Source: Prevotella sp. (lineage in GTDB: Bacteria > Bacteroidota > Bacteroidia > Bacteroidales > Bacteroidaceae). Taken from it: 35,165 bases of DNA. A model generated the notes under the pieces. It searched no databases, was not told the origin of the DNA, and saw only the letters and a program-made list of their open reading frames with translations. Location: assembly GCA_024681875.1 (NCBI GenBank), contig JAILAA010000191.1:1-35165 (forward strand), read 5' to 3'. Of the stretch, positions 17,827 through 26,900 are shown piece after piece (position 1 is the first letter of the stretch; each line of letters begins with the position of its first letter). Made by a program: the position numbers and the translations under genes.

Positions 17827-17868
17827 ATTTTTTTTGGGAAAAAGGCTTCGAAGTCAAAATAAAATATG

Positions 17869-17876
17869 TATATTTG
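17869..17876 (+). promoter_or_regulatory. Probable -7 box of the GH28 gene
   Basis: TATATTTG on the plus strand, 33 bases before the GH28 ATG. It matches TAnnTTTG; no convincing -33 element was found 19-20 bases upstream. Confidence 0.5.
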
Positions 17877-17909
17877 CACATTGAAACCAAAAACAATCCA
17901 TAAAAGACA

Positions 17910-19262
17910 ATGAAGACAAGACTTTGCACGGCCCTTGTGCTGCTGACCTTCTGCATGGCAGCGACGGCCGCAAAAAAACAAAAGAAGCAGGATACATGGC
18001 CCAACGGCGAGGTGATGGATGCTTGGTTCAGCGACACTGCGAAGGTGAAGCTGCAGGATCTGGGCAAACAATATGTGCTGACGAGCTATGGCGTGCGTCA
18101 GGGCACTACCGACATCCAGACGAAGGCGATTCAGGCCGTCATCGACAAATGCGCCGAGGAGGGCGGGGGAGTGGTCGTCGTGCCGAAGGGTACTTTCTAT
18201 ACGGGCAGCCTGTTCTTCCGGCAGGGCACGCACCTGCACCTCGTGGAGGGCGCCGTGCTGAAGGGCTCGGAGCGTGTGCACGACTTCGAGATTCGCGAGA
18301 CGCGCATCGAGGGACAGACCTGCAGGTATTTCACCGCCCTCGTCAATGCCGACGGCCTCGATGGCTTTACGATTACCGGACAGGGCACCATCGACGGCAA
18401 CGGCGAGCCCTACTGGGAGGAGTTCTGGATTCGCCGCAAGTGGAACCCGCAGTGCACGAACAAGGATGCACAGCGCCCGCGCCTGACGTACATCTCTAAT
18501 AGTAAGAACGTCACCATACAGGATGTGCGGCTCATCAACTCGCCCTTCTGGACGAACCATGTCTACCGCTGCGACCACGTGCGCTATCTCGACCTCTACA
18601 TCTATTCCTCTACGCAGGACATCAAGGGCCCGTCGACCGATGCCATCGACATTGACGTGTGTCACGATGTGGTGGTGCGCGGCTGCTATATGAACGTCAA
18701 CGACGATGCCGTGGTGCTGAAGGGCGGCAAGGGCACCTTCGCCGACAAGGCGCCGGAGAACGGTCCCTGCTATAACATCCTGGTGGAGAACTGCCACTAC
18801 GGCACCGTGCACGGCTGCATGACGCTGGGCTCGGAGAGCCTGCACGACTGGAACGTCATCATGCGCAATTGCCACGCCGACGATACGAACAACGTGCTCT
18901 GGCTGAAGATGCGCCCCGACACACCCCAGCATTATGAAAATGTGCATGTGGAGAACTTCACGGGCCATTGCCGCTCGTTCCTGCTCGTCAGGCCCTGGAC
19001 GCAGTTCTATCAGAAGGAAGAGCGCGACGACATGCCGCTGTCGGAGTGCAACGACATCTCGTTCAAGAACATCCGTATGGACTGCGGCACGTTCTTCAAC
19101 GTCACAGGCTCGGAGAAATACCAGCTCTGCCGCTTCTCGTTCACCGACATCGACGTGAAGGACAACGCCAAGGTGAAGGCTTTTACCAACAACCCCATCG
19201 AAGATCTCTCGCTCAACAACGTTGTCATTAACGGAGAAAGAATTGACAATATTCGCAAGTAA
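17910..19262 (+). CDS. GH28 polygalacturonase-family glycosidase
   Basis: Secreted right-handed beta-helix hydrolase of 450 aa, signal peptide 1-20 ('LVLLTFCMAATAA'). GH28 motifs are in order: 'PSTDAIDID' (NTD-like, D244/D247), 'NVNDDAVVLKGG' (paired Asp 265-266), 'YGTVHGCMTLGSE' (G-x-HG, H301) and 'LWLKMRP' (K333). The first motif has STDA where the family usually has NTDG, common in exo-acting and rhamnogalacturonan-type members. Likely substrates are pectic galacturonides; exo-galacturonidase or rhamnosidase action cannot be separated by eye. It has its own -7 box and ends in front of a 375-base repeat region, so it is probably transcribed alone. Confidence 0.92.
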   Translation: MKTRLCTALVLLTFCMAATAAKKQKKQDTWPNGEVMDAWFSDTAKVKLQDLGKQYVLTSYGVRQGTTDIQTKAIQAVIDKCAEEGGGVVVVPKGTFYTGSLFFRQGTHLHLVEGAVLKGSERVHDFEIRETRIEGQTCRYFTALVNADGLDGFTITGQGTIDGNGEPYWEEFWIRRKWNPQCTNKDAQRPRLTYISNSKNVTIQDVRLINSPFWTNHVYRCDHVRYLDLYIYSSTQDIKGPSTDAIDIDVCHDVVVRGCYMNVNDDAVVLKGGKGTFADKAPENGPCYNILVENCHYGTVHGCMTLGSESLHDWNVIMRNCHADDTNNVLWLKMRPDTPQHYENVHVENFTGHCRSFLLVRPWTQFYQKEERDDMPLSECNDISFKNIRMDCGTFFNVTGSEKYQLCRFSFTDIDVKDNAKVKAFTNNPIEDLSLNNVVINGERIDNIRK

Positions 19263-19282
19263 TGAAAGCCCTGCTTATAAGC

Positions 19283-19471
19283 GGCCTGAAAGGCCAACAA
19301 GCTCATAGCCCAGGGCATCGCCCTGGGTGTGATGATAGAGGTTATTTCGCCCTGAAAGGGCAAAAGCATTGTTACATTCATAATGCTTTTGCCCTTACAG
19401 GGCGTGGATATCCGCGATGCCCTATACCCAGGGCGATGCCCTGGGCTATGTTCTTACTGGCCTTTCAGGCC
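19283..19471. repeat. 189-bp nested palindromic element
   Basis: A near-perfect large inverted repeat centred near 19377. The outer arms are GGCCTGAAAGGCC (19283-19295) and its complement (19459-19471). The middle arms both contain the palindrome CCCAGGGCATCGCCCTGGG or its reverse. The inner arms (19349-19370 and 19382-19404) pair CGCCCTGAAAGGGCAAAAGC with its near complement. Each arm thus contains small hairpins within a bigger one. The apparent short reading frame across it is repeat sequence, not a gene. It sits just after the GH28 stop. Confidence 0.9.
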
Positions 19472-19500
19472 GTCTTTGAGGAACTTGCGAAAGTAGAGTA

Positions 19501-19619
19501 ACCGTTAAACAATAACCGTTAAACAATAACCGTTAACCAATAACCGTTAACCAATAACCGTTAACCAATAACCGTTAAACAATAACCGTTAAACAATAAC
19601 CAATAACCGTTAAACAATA
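19501..19619. repeat. 14-bp tandem repeat array (ACCGTTAAACAATA)
   Basis: Eight 14-bp units, either ACCGTTAAACAATA or the variant ACCGTTAACCAATA, with one 7-bp half unit (ACCAATA, 19599-19605) before the last copy. The variants are ordered A-A-C-C-C-A-A-half-A. The array ends 18 bases before the dehydrogenase ATG at 19638, so it forms the promoter or leader region of that gene; no TAnnTTTG box is visible in it. Confidence 0.95.
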
Positions 19620-19637
19620 ATCAATAAACATTACGCA

Positions 19638-20876
19638 ATGTCACGAATACTGATGATTGGCGCCGGAGGCGTCGCCACGGTGGCTGCGTTCAAGATTGCG
19701 CAGAACGCCGACGTGTTTACAGAGTTTATGATTGCCAGCCGCCGCAAGGCTAAGTGCGACGCTCTGGTGAAGGCCATCCACGACAAGGGCTACACCATGC
19801 CTATCCAAACGGCGCAGGTAGATGCCGACGACGTGGAACAATTGAAAGCGCTGTTCAACGACTACAAGCCCGAACTGGTGGTCAACCTTGCGCTGCCCTA
19901 TCAGGACCTCACCATCATGGACGCCTGCCTGGCCTGCGGCTGCTCGTATCTCGACACCGCCAACTACGAGCCGAAGGACGAGGCTCACTTCGAATACTCT
20001 TGGCAGTGGGCCTATCGCGAGCGCTTCGAGCAGGCCGGCCTCACCGCCATCCTCGGCTGCGGCTTCGACCCGGGTGTCACCAGCATCTTCACGGCCTATG
20101 CCGCCAAGCATCACTTCAAGGAGATGCAGTATCTCGACATCGTCGACTGCAACGCCGGTGACCACCACAAGGCCTTCGCCACCAACTTCAACCCCGAGAT
20201 CAACATCCGCGAGATTACCCAGAAGGGCCTCTACTGGGAGAATGGCCAGTGGGTGGAGACCGAGCCGCTGGAGATTCACAAGGACCTGACCTATCCCGAG
20301 ATAGGCCCCCGCGACAGCTATCTGCTGCACCACGAGGAGATTGAGTCGTTGGTCATCAACTATCCCACGATTAAGCGTGCCCGCTTCTGGATGACCTTCG
20401 GCCAGCAGTATCTGAAGCATCTCGAGGTGATACAGAACATCGGCATGAGCCGCATCGACGAGGTGGAGTATGAAGCACCTCTGGCCGACGGCTCAGGTGT
20501 GGCCAAAGTCAAGATTGTTCCCCTGCAGTTCCTCAAGGCCGTGCTGCCCAACCCGCAGGACCTTGGCGAGAACTACGAGGGTCAGACCTCCATCGGCTGT
20601 CGCATCCGTGGCATTGGCAACGACGGCAAGGAGCACACCTACTATGTCTATAACAACTGCTCACACCGTGCTGCCTACGAGGAGACGGGTATGCAGGGCG
20701 TCTCTTACACCACTGGCGTACCCGCCATGATTGGTGCCATGATGTTCTGCAAGGGCCTGTGGAAGAAGCCCGGCGTGCACAACGTAGAGGAGTTCGACCC
20801 CGATCCCTTCATGGAGCAGCTCAACAAGCAGGGCCTTCCCTGGCACGAGATACACGACGGCGATTTGGAACTGTAA
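19638..20876 (+). CDS. Carboxynorspermidine/carboxyspermidine dehydrogenase
   Basis: Cytoplasmic NADPH-dependent enzyme of the saccharopine-dehydrogenase family; 412 aa. It condenses aspartate semialdehyde with a diamine (diaminopropane or putrescine) to carboxy(nor)spermidine in the alternative polyamine route used by Bacteroidetes and Vibrio. A Rossmann motif 'MIGAGGVATVAAFK' opens the protein. Family-specific stretches are 'LPYQDLTIMDACL', 'LDTANYEPKDEA', 'LGCGFDPGVTS', 'DIVDCNAGDH', 'FNPEINIREITQKG' and the end 'FDPDPFMEQLNKQGLPW'. These favour this enzyme over true saccharopine dehydrogenase. The decarboxylase that normally completes the route (nspC) is not in the window. A 14-bp tandem array occupies the region just upstream. 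Confidence 0.92.
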   Translation: MSRILMIGAGGVATVAAFKIAQNADVFTEFMIASRRKAKCDALVKAIHDKGYTMPIQTAQVDADDVEQLKALFNDYKPELVVNLALPYQDLTIMDACLACGCSYLDTANYEPKDEAHFEYSWQWAYRERFEQAGLTAILGCGFDPGVTSIFTAYAAKHHFKEMQYLDIVDCNAGDHHKAFATNFNPEINIREITQKGLYWENGQWVETEPLEIHKDLTYPEIGPRDSYLLHHEEIESLVINYPTIKRARFWMTFGQQYLKHLEVIQNIGMSRIDEVEYEAPLADGSGVAKVKIVPLQFLKAVLPNPQDLGENYEGQTSIGCRIRGIGNDGKEHTYYVYNNCSHRAAYEETGMQGVSYTTGVPAMIGAMMFCKGLWKKPGVHNVEEFDPDPFMEQLNKQGLPWHEIHDGDLEL

Positions 20877-20893
20877 TCTTTTCTTTGATCGAT

Positions 20894-23800
20894 ATGAATA
20901 AAGTGATTCGTTTGACGCTGAGCGTATTGTTGTGCGTGATGGGTATTGCTGGAATCCATGCCGCAGAGTATGTCAATGGGCTGTGGGTGTCACCGGCACC
21001 AGGTATCGATTTCGAGGAGAGTACCGTATGGTATCGACTGTCGAACTACAAGAGCGGGGGCACCATCTTCTATGTGAGTACAGGCGCTGCCTATACCGAG
21101 GCAGGCTATGTGCTGAAACTGAGCAATACGACGGCCGATGCCACTGATGCCGGCTTGTGGTGTGTCGTCAGTGACGGCAATGGCGCCTATCGCTTCTTCA
21201 ACAAGGCATTAGGCACAGGCTATGTGCTCTCCACAGCCAACAGCAGCAAGGCCTCGATGGCAGCTGTTGCAGGAGCCAAGTCCACATCGTTTACCTTCCA
21301 GCAGGGCACGAATGGCGCCGGTGTGTCAGGGTGGTTCATCAAGGATGGCACGTCGGGCACCAATTACTGGAACCAGCAGGGCGGCTACATTGCCCATTGG
21401 AACAGCAGCGGTGCCATGGGCGACAATAACTCGACCTTTATCTTTACACCGGCAAGCGACATGCCGGTGTTGCCCTCTACCGAATACTTCAAGGTGAATG
21501 GAGGCACACGCCCGACGGACATCAGTACGCTGAGCCTGTGGTACGACTTCCCGTCGACACATTCCGGGTCGGCCAACCCGTGGATGGAGTACGGTCTGCC
21601 TATCGGCAATGGTCAGATGGGGGCCACGCTCTTAGGAGGCGTGCGTCAGGACGAGATTGTCCTGAACGAGAAGACACTCTACAACGGCTCACCTACCGAC
21701 TGGGGCGAGCATGGCATCTATGCCTGCTTAGGCAAGATTCTGGTTGATGACCTCAGCGAGATGGCATCGGTGAAGGACGACGCCCTGCCCATCAACGACT
21801 ATGTGCGCTATCTCGACATTGAGCAGGGCGTGGCGGGTGTCAACTTCAGCAACGCTGCCGGCACACGCTTCACACGCCGCTATATCGTATCGGCCCCTCA
21901 CCGCGTACTGGCCTGCAATTACAAGGCCGAAGGCGGCGATGGCCTGCACCTGCGTTTCAGCTATGAGCCCGATGGCAGCATCGGCGCTTCCTCTGTCACT
22001 TACAACGACGGAGCAGGCACGTTTGGCGGCAAGCTGAAGACCGTCAGCTACAGCACTGAGATGCGCGTCGTGGCTACGGGCGGAACGGTCACCACTACTG
22101 CTCAGGGCATTGAGGTGGACGGAGCTCCCGAGGTGACGCTCTTCATGACCGTAGGCACCAATTTCGACGACAGCACACCTACGTTTGTCAAAGGTACACG
22201 GGCACAGGTGGCAGCAGCCAATAGTCAACTGCTGGATGCCGCTTGCGCCGACGGATGGCAGACGGTGTTTGCATCGCATGTGGCTCAGTTCTCCGAACTC
22301 ATGGGGCGCGTGAGCCTGCAATTATGCGATGCTGCCAGCACCATGACTACCAAGGATCTGGTGGACAATTATGCTTCATTGCCCAACCGTACAAAGGCCG
22401 ACGGCCTGTTCCTCGAACAGCTCTATTTCCAGTATGGACGCTATCTCGAAGTGAGCTGCAATAACGTGCTCATCAATGCTCCCGCCAACCTGCAGGGCAT
22501 CTGGAACAACGACTCGAACACCAGCTTCTGGCACTGTGACATCCACACCGATGTCAACGTGCAGATGAACTACTGGCCTGCCGAGATCACCAACCTCAGC
22601 ACCATGCACCTGCCCTTCCTGAACAATATCATCACCCTTTCCGGCGACAAATATAACTTCCACCGCGTGGCCCAGCGCTATAAGAGCGGCGTGCGCGGTT
22701 GGATGGTGACTACCGAGACCAACATCTTCGGTGGCACCTCGCAGTGGATGTGGGACAAGATGAAGACCATGGCTGCATGGAACTGTTCGCACCTGTGGCA
22801 GCATTACCGCTATACCCTCGACCGAGAATTCCTCATTCGGGCCCTTCCCGCCATGCTCAGGTCGGCACAGTTCCTCAAGGACATCAGCACCAAGGCCAGC
22901 AACGGCACATGGTTCGTAGCCGATGAATATTCTCCGGAGCACGGCCCATCCGGCCATTCCACTGCCTTCGCCCAGCAGAACACTGCTGAGGTGGTGCGCA
23001 GCGTCATCGAGGGAGCCGAGGCGCTGGGCGCCGATTCGCCCATCAGCGAGGCCGACCTGCAGGAGATGCGCGACTTCTGGGAGGTGCTCGACCGCGGTCT
23101 GCACACCGAGACATACAATGGTAAGACGTGTCTGCGTGAGTGGGCAGACCTCTCGCTCAACTCACAGGGCGATGCTGCCAGTCATCGCCATCTGAGCCAT
23201 CTCATGGCGCTCTACCCCTACGGCCAGGTGTCGGCCTTTGCCAGCGATGAAGAGGGCAAACAACTCTATCAGGCTGCTGTCAACTCGCTCTTGGTACGCA
23301 ACGCCACCGATGTGACTGGCTGGTCGGGCGGATGGAAGGTAAACCTCTTCGCCCGAGCTCTTAAGGGCAATGAGGCACGAAGGGTCTTCGCCCTCATGCT
23401 CAAGCACAGCCAGAGCTATGTCATTGCCATGTCGGGGCAGGGCGGTTGCTACTACAACCTCTGGGATGCTCATTCACCCTTCCAGATTGACGGCAACTTC
23501 GGCTATACCTCGGGTGTGGCTGAGATGCTGCTGCAGAGCTATGACGGCAACATCCACCTGCTGCCCGCCATCCCGACGGCTTGGAAGAGCGGCAGCATCA
23601 AGGGCTTGAAAGCCATGGGCGACTTCACCGTGGATCAGGAATGGACCGAGCGTCAGTTCGTCAGCGCCCGCATCGTCAACAACCAGGGGCAGCCGCTCAC
23701 CCTTACCGTAGGACTGCTGCCCGCCAAAATGACCATTGAGGCTACTGTCAATGATATCAAGGTAGAAGTAACTACCAATAGTGACGGCAGCTTCACCATC

Positions 23801-23983
23801 CCCACCACCACTGCCGGCGATGTTATCTGTCTGAAACCAGCACAGATACAGGATGCCATCAACCCTCCACCTTCAACCCTCCACCTTCAACCCTCTACCT
23901 TCAACCTCTTGGGCGTCAAAGTTGATTCCGCACAACGCAGCGGCATCTACATCGTCAATGGGAAGAAGACTGCCGTTCATTAG
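20894..23983 (+). CDS. GH95 alpha-L-fucosidase/galactosidase-family enzyme
   Basis: Secreted enzyme of 1029 aa, signal peptide 1-23. Residues about 24-190 form an added lectin-like domain ('VWYRLSNYKSGG', 'GYVLSTANSSK') of RICIN-like character. The GH95 part follows: 'WMEYGLPIGNGQMGATLLGG' (N-terminal sandwich), 'NLQGIWNNDSN', 'HTDVNVQMNYWPAE' (about 550-563), 'DEYSPEHGP' (E682 probable catalytic region), 'SHRHLSHLMALYP' (about 763-775) and 'DGNFGYTSGVAEMLLQS'. Substrate is alpha-L-fucosyl or alpha-L-galactosyl ends of glycans. After a 14-bp repeat linker (23860-23910) it ends with 'GIYIVNGKK', a sorting-tail-like end. I start at 20894, right at the signal peptide; the frame is open upstream but runs through the dehydrogenase gene. 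Its 3' end overlaps the RND pump gene by 29 bases. Confidence 0.92.
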   Translation: MNKVIRLTLSVLLCVMGIAGIHAAEYVNGLWVSPAPGIDFEESTVWYRLSNYKSGGTIFYVSTGAAYTEAGYVLKLSNTTADATDAGLWCVVSDGNGAYRFFNKALGTGYVLSTANSSKASMAAVAGAKSTSFTFQQGTNGAGVSGWFIKDGTSGTNYWNQQGGYIAHWNSSGAMGDNNSTFIFTPASDMPVLPSTEYFKVNGGTRPTDISTLSLWYDFPSTHSGSANPWMEYGLPIGNGQMGATLLGGVRQDEIVLNEKTLYNGSPTDWGEHGIYACLGKILVDDLSEMASVKDDALPINDYVRYLDIEQGVAGVNFSNAAGTRFTRRYIVSAPHRVLACNYKAEGGDGLHLRFSYEPDGSIGASSVTYNDGAGTFGGKLKTVSYSTEMRVVATGGTVTTTAQGIEVDGAPEVTLFMTVGTNFDDSTPTFVKGTRAQVAAANSQLLDAACADGWQTVFASHVAQFSELMGRVSLQLCDAASTMTTKDLVDNYASLPNRTKADGLFLEQLYFQYGRYLEVSCNNVLINAPANLQGIWNNDSNTSFWHCDIHTDVNVQMNYWPAEITNLSTMHLPFLNNIITLSGDKYNFHRVAQRYKSGVRGWMVTTETNIFGGTSQWMWDKMKTMAAWNCSHLWQHYRYTLDREFLIRALPAMLRSAQFLKDISTKASNGTWFVADEYSPEHGPSGHSTAFAQQNTAEVVRSVIEGAEALGADSPISEADLQEMRDFWEVLDRGLHTETYNGKTCLREWADLSLNSQGDAASHRHLSHLMALYPYGQVSAFASDEEGKQLYQAAVNSLLVRNATDVTGWSGGWKVNLFARALKGNEARRVFALMLKHSQSYVIAMSGQGGCYYNLWDAHSPFQIDGNFGYTSGVAEMLLQSYDGNIHLLPAIPTAWKSGSIKGLKAMGDFTVDQEWTERQFVSARIVNNQGQPLTLTVGLLPAKMTIEATVNDIKVEVTTNSDGSFTIPTTTAGDVICLKPAQIQDAINPPPSTLHLQPSTFNLLGVKVDSAQRSGIYIVNGKKTAVH
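23860..23910. repeat. 14-bp tandem repeat in the GH95 C-terminal linker
   Basis: Three and a half copies of CAACCCTCCACCTT (third copy with one change). They encode 'NPPPSTLHLQPSTFNL' between the catalytic part and the GIYIVNGKK tail. Unit length, 14 bp, gives a repeating 14-residue pattern over three frames, and the frame stays open. Confidence 0.9.
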
Positions 23984-26900
23984 TGCGCCTTCGGCCTCTT
24001 GAAGCGGAAGGCATCACACGTTCCTCGATACTCTGGAAGATAATAAAGAGGACGGGAACGATGAACAGCAGGGCGATGGTGCCGATGAGCATACCGCCGA
24101 TGGCGCCCACTCCGAGTGAGCGGTTGCCATTGGCGCCTATGCCTGTAGCTAATGCTAAGGGCAGCAGACCGAAGACCATTGTCATGGAGGTCATCAGAAT
24201 GGGGCGCAGTCGAACCGAGGCTGCATCGAGGGCTGCCTCAACAATGCCCATTCCCTGACGGCGGCGGGCTGAGGCGTATTCTGTGAGCAGGATGGCCGTC
24301 TTTGAAAGCAGGCCGATGAGCATGATGAGTCCCGTCTGCATATAGATGTTGTTCTCCAGTCCCCACAGATTGGCGAAGATAAGTGAACCTGCCAGTCCGA
24401 AAGGTACGCTCAGGATCACTGCCAACGGGATGAAGAGACTCTCGAAGAGCGCGCAGAGAATGAGGTAGATGAAGACGATGCAGATGATAAAGACGATGGC
24501 GGTGGTGTTCTGCGCTGAGGCCTCCTCTCGCGACATGCCGCCAAACTCATAGCCGTAGCCCTCGGGCAATACCTCGGCGGCTGTCTCGCGAATGGCATCG
24601 ATGGCCTGGCCGCTACTGTATCCCTCGGCAGCCGTGCCGCCCACCTGGATGGATGGGAAGAGGTTGAAGCGCGACAGGGTTTCAGAGCCATAGATGCGGG
24701 TGAGCTTGAGATATTGTGCGATAGGCGACATCTCGCCGCTGCTGTTCTTGACGAAGATGTTATTCAGCGACTCGGTGTCGAGACGGTACTCGGGCGAGGC
24801 CTGCACCATCACACGGTACAGCTTGGTAAAGCGCACGAAATTGGAGGCATAGGAGCCGCCGATATATCCGCTGAGTGTGGCAAGCACATCACTGGGCGAC
24901 ACGCCGTGCCGCTTGCACAGGGCTGCATCGACCTCAACGCGATATTGCGGGTACTTCAGCGAGAAGTTGGTGAAGGCACGGCTTATCTCAGGACGCTCGT
25001 TGAGGGCAGCTATGAGGCGGTTGGTATAGCCGAGCAGCTCGTCGATGGTGCCGCCGTGCTTGTCCTGGATGTGCAGCTCGAAGCCGTTGATGCGTCCGAA
25101 GCCCGGCAACATGTTCTGCGTGTTCACCTGTATCTTCGCGTTGGCAATGTCGGCCGTGCGACGGTAAATCTCTTCCACAATGCTTTGCACATCGTCGCCT
25201 TTGCCCGTACGCTCGTCCCACTTCTTGAGCTTCAGCGTGAAGTTTCCGTTTGACGATGATTGCTCGAAGTTGTTGCTATTGCCTGCAATGAGCGAATAGA
25301 TGCGCAGCTGTGGCAGGTCTTTGATGCGCTCCTCCACCTCTTTTAATATATGATAGGTCTGCTGCAGACTGCTGCCTGGGGCCGCCTGCACATTGATGAA
25401 GACGGTACCCATGTCCTCGTTGGGCACAAGTCCTGTCTTCGTCGTTTTCATCATCCATCCCAGGCCGACAATAGCTATCACGACGAGGACAATGGCTATC
25501 CAGCGATGAGGCACCACGACGGCCACCGCCCGCTTGTAGCGGTTGAGAAGGGCATTGAAAGCCCCCTCCAATTTTCCCCGACTGGGGGAGGCTTTATCTG
25601 CAGACTTTGGCCCGGCTGCCTCCCCCTCTTTGGGGAGGTTGGAGGGGGCCTTCATAATCAGTGCGCAGAGTGCTGGTGACAGCGTCAGCGCATTGAAGAG
25701 CGAGATGCCGACGGCGATGGCCATCGTGAGTCCGAACTGCGTGTAGAACGTGCCTGTGACGCCGCCAATGAAGCAGACTGGCACGAAGACGGCCATGAAA
25801 ACCAGCGTCGTGGTGACCAGTGCCGACGTGATGCCGTGCATGGCATCAGCGACAAGACTCTCCCCCTGCCCCTCCCTGTGAGGGAGGGGAGTAGATAGTT
25901 CTGTTGTTTGTACTCCATCTGCCTTTTCGCCTTGAGAGTAACCACTCCCCTCCCTCACAGGGAGGGGTTGGGGGTGGGTCTCCAGCTTTGCCTGTACGGC
26001 TTCGACCACGACGATGGCATCGTCTACCACCGTGCCGATGACCAGCACCAGGGCAAAGAGCGTCAGCATGTTCAGCGAGAAACCGATGGCATAGATGACT
26101 GCCAGCGTAGCCACAAGCGACACGATGATGGCTATGGAGGGAATGATGGTGGCGCGCCAGTTTCGCAGGAAGAGGAACACCACGAGAATGACTAACAGCA
26201 TGGCTTCGAACAGCGTCTCCAGCACGTTGGCGATGGAGGCATCGAGGAAGTCTTTCTTCGACTCCAGGTCTTCGATGACGATGCCTGGCGGCAGCGACTT
26301 GCGTATCTCCTCCACCTCGCGGTCAATCTGCTTGATAATCTCATTGGCGTTGGAGCCTGCCACCTGGTTGATGGAGATGTTGACACCCGGCCTGCCGTTG
26401 GTCTCGCCGATGATGTTGTAGTTTTGCGAGCCGAGTTCGACAAGGGCGATGTCGCCGATGCGCAGCACGTCGCCGTTGGGCAGCGAGCGGATGACGAGAT
26501 TCTCGTAGCCCTGCTCCTCCTCGTATCGGCCACGGTATTTCAGCACATACTGGAAGGTGTTCTGGCTCTCAGCGCCCAAGGTGCCGGTGGCCACCTCCAC
26601 ATTCTGCTCGTTGAGCACCTGCGTGATGTCGGCTGGCGTCAGCCCATAGTGGGCCATCTTCAGTGGGTTGAGCCAGATGCGCATGGAATAGTCGGCACCC
26701 ATCACGTTCACCTCGCCCACACCGGGTATGCGGCTCAGTCGGGGCTCGATGTTAATCTTCGTGTAGTTGGCAAGGAAAGCACGGTCGAAGGTGCTGTCAG
26801 GGCTGTAGACGGCTATCTGCTTGATGTTCGACGTCTGACGCTTGCGCACGGTGATGCCGCTCTTCACCACGTCGCTGGGCAGACGGCCCTGCACGGTGGC

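Noticed and set aside
17690..17884. 64-codon open frame over the ACATGTG palindromes
   Set aside because: Its peptide is a repeat of Cys-Phe-Arg units produced by the palindromes and it overlaps the GH28 promoter.
19262..19501. 79-codon open frame after GH28
   Set aside because: It lies wholly in the nested palindrome and its peptide is the translation of repeat arms.
19501..19619. Tandem array as a possible CRISPR
   Set aside because: Units are 14 bp and contiguous, with no unique spacers and no cas genes.
20759..20893. Upstream extension of the GH95 reading frame
   Set aside because: It runs out of frame through the end of the dehydrogenase gene; the signal peptide begins at the ATG at 20894.
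25861..25979. Insertion sequence inside the RND gene
   Set aside because: No transposase, the segment is about 120 bases, and the reading frame is preserved; a palindromic repeat element fits better.
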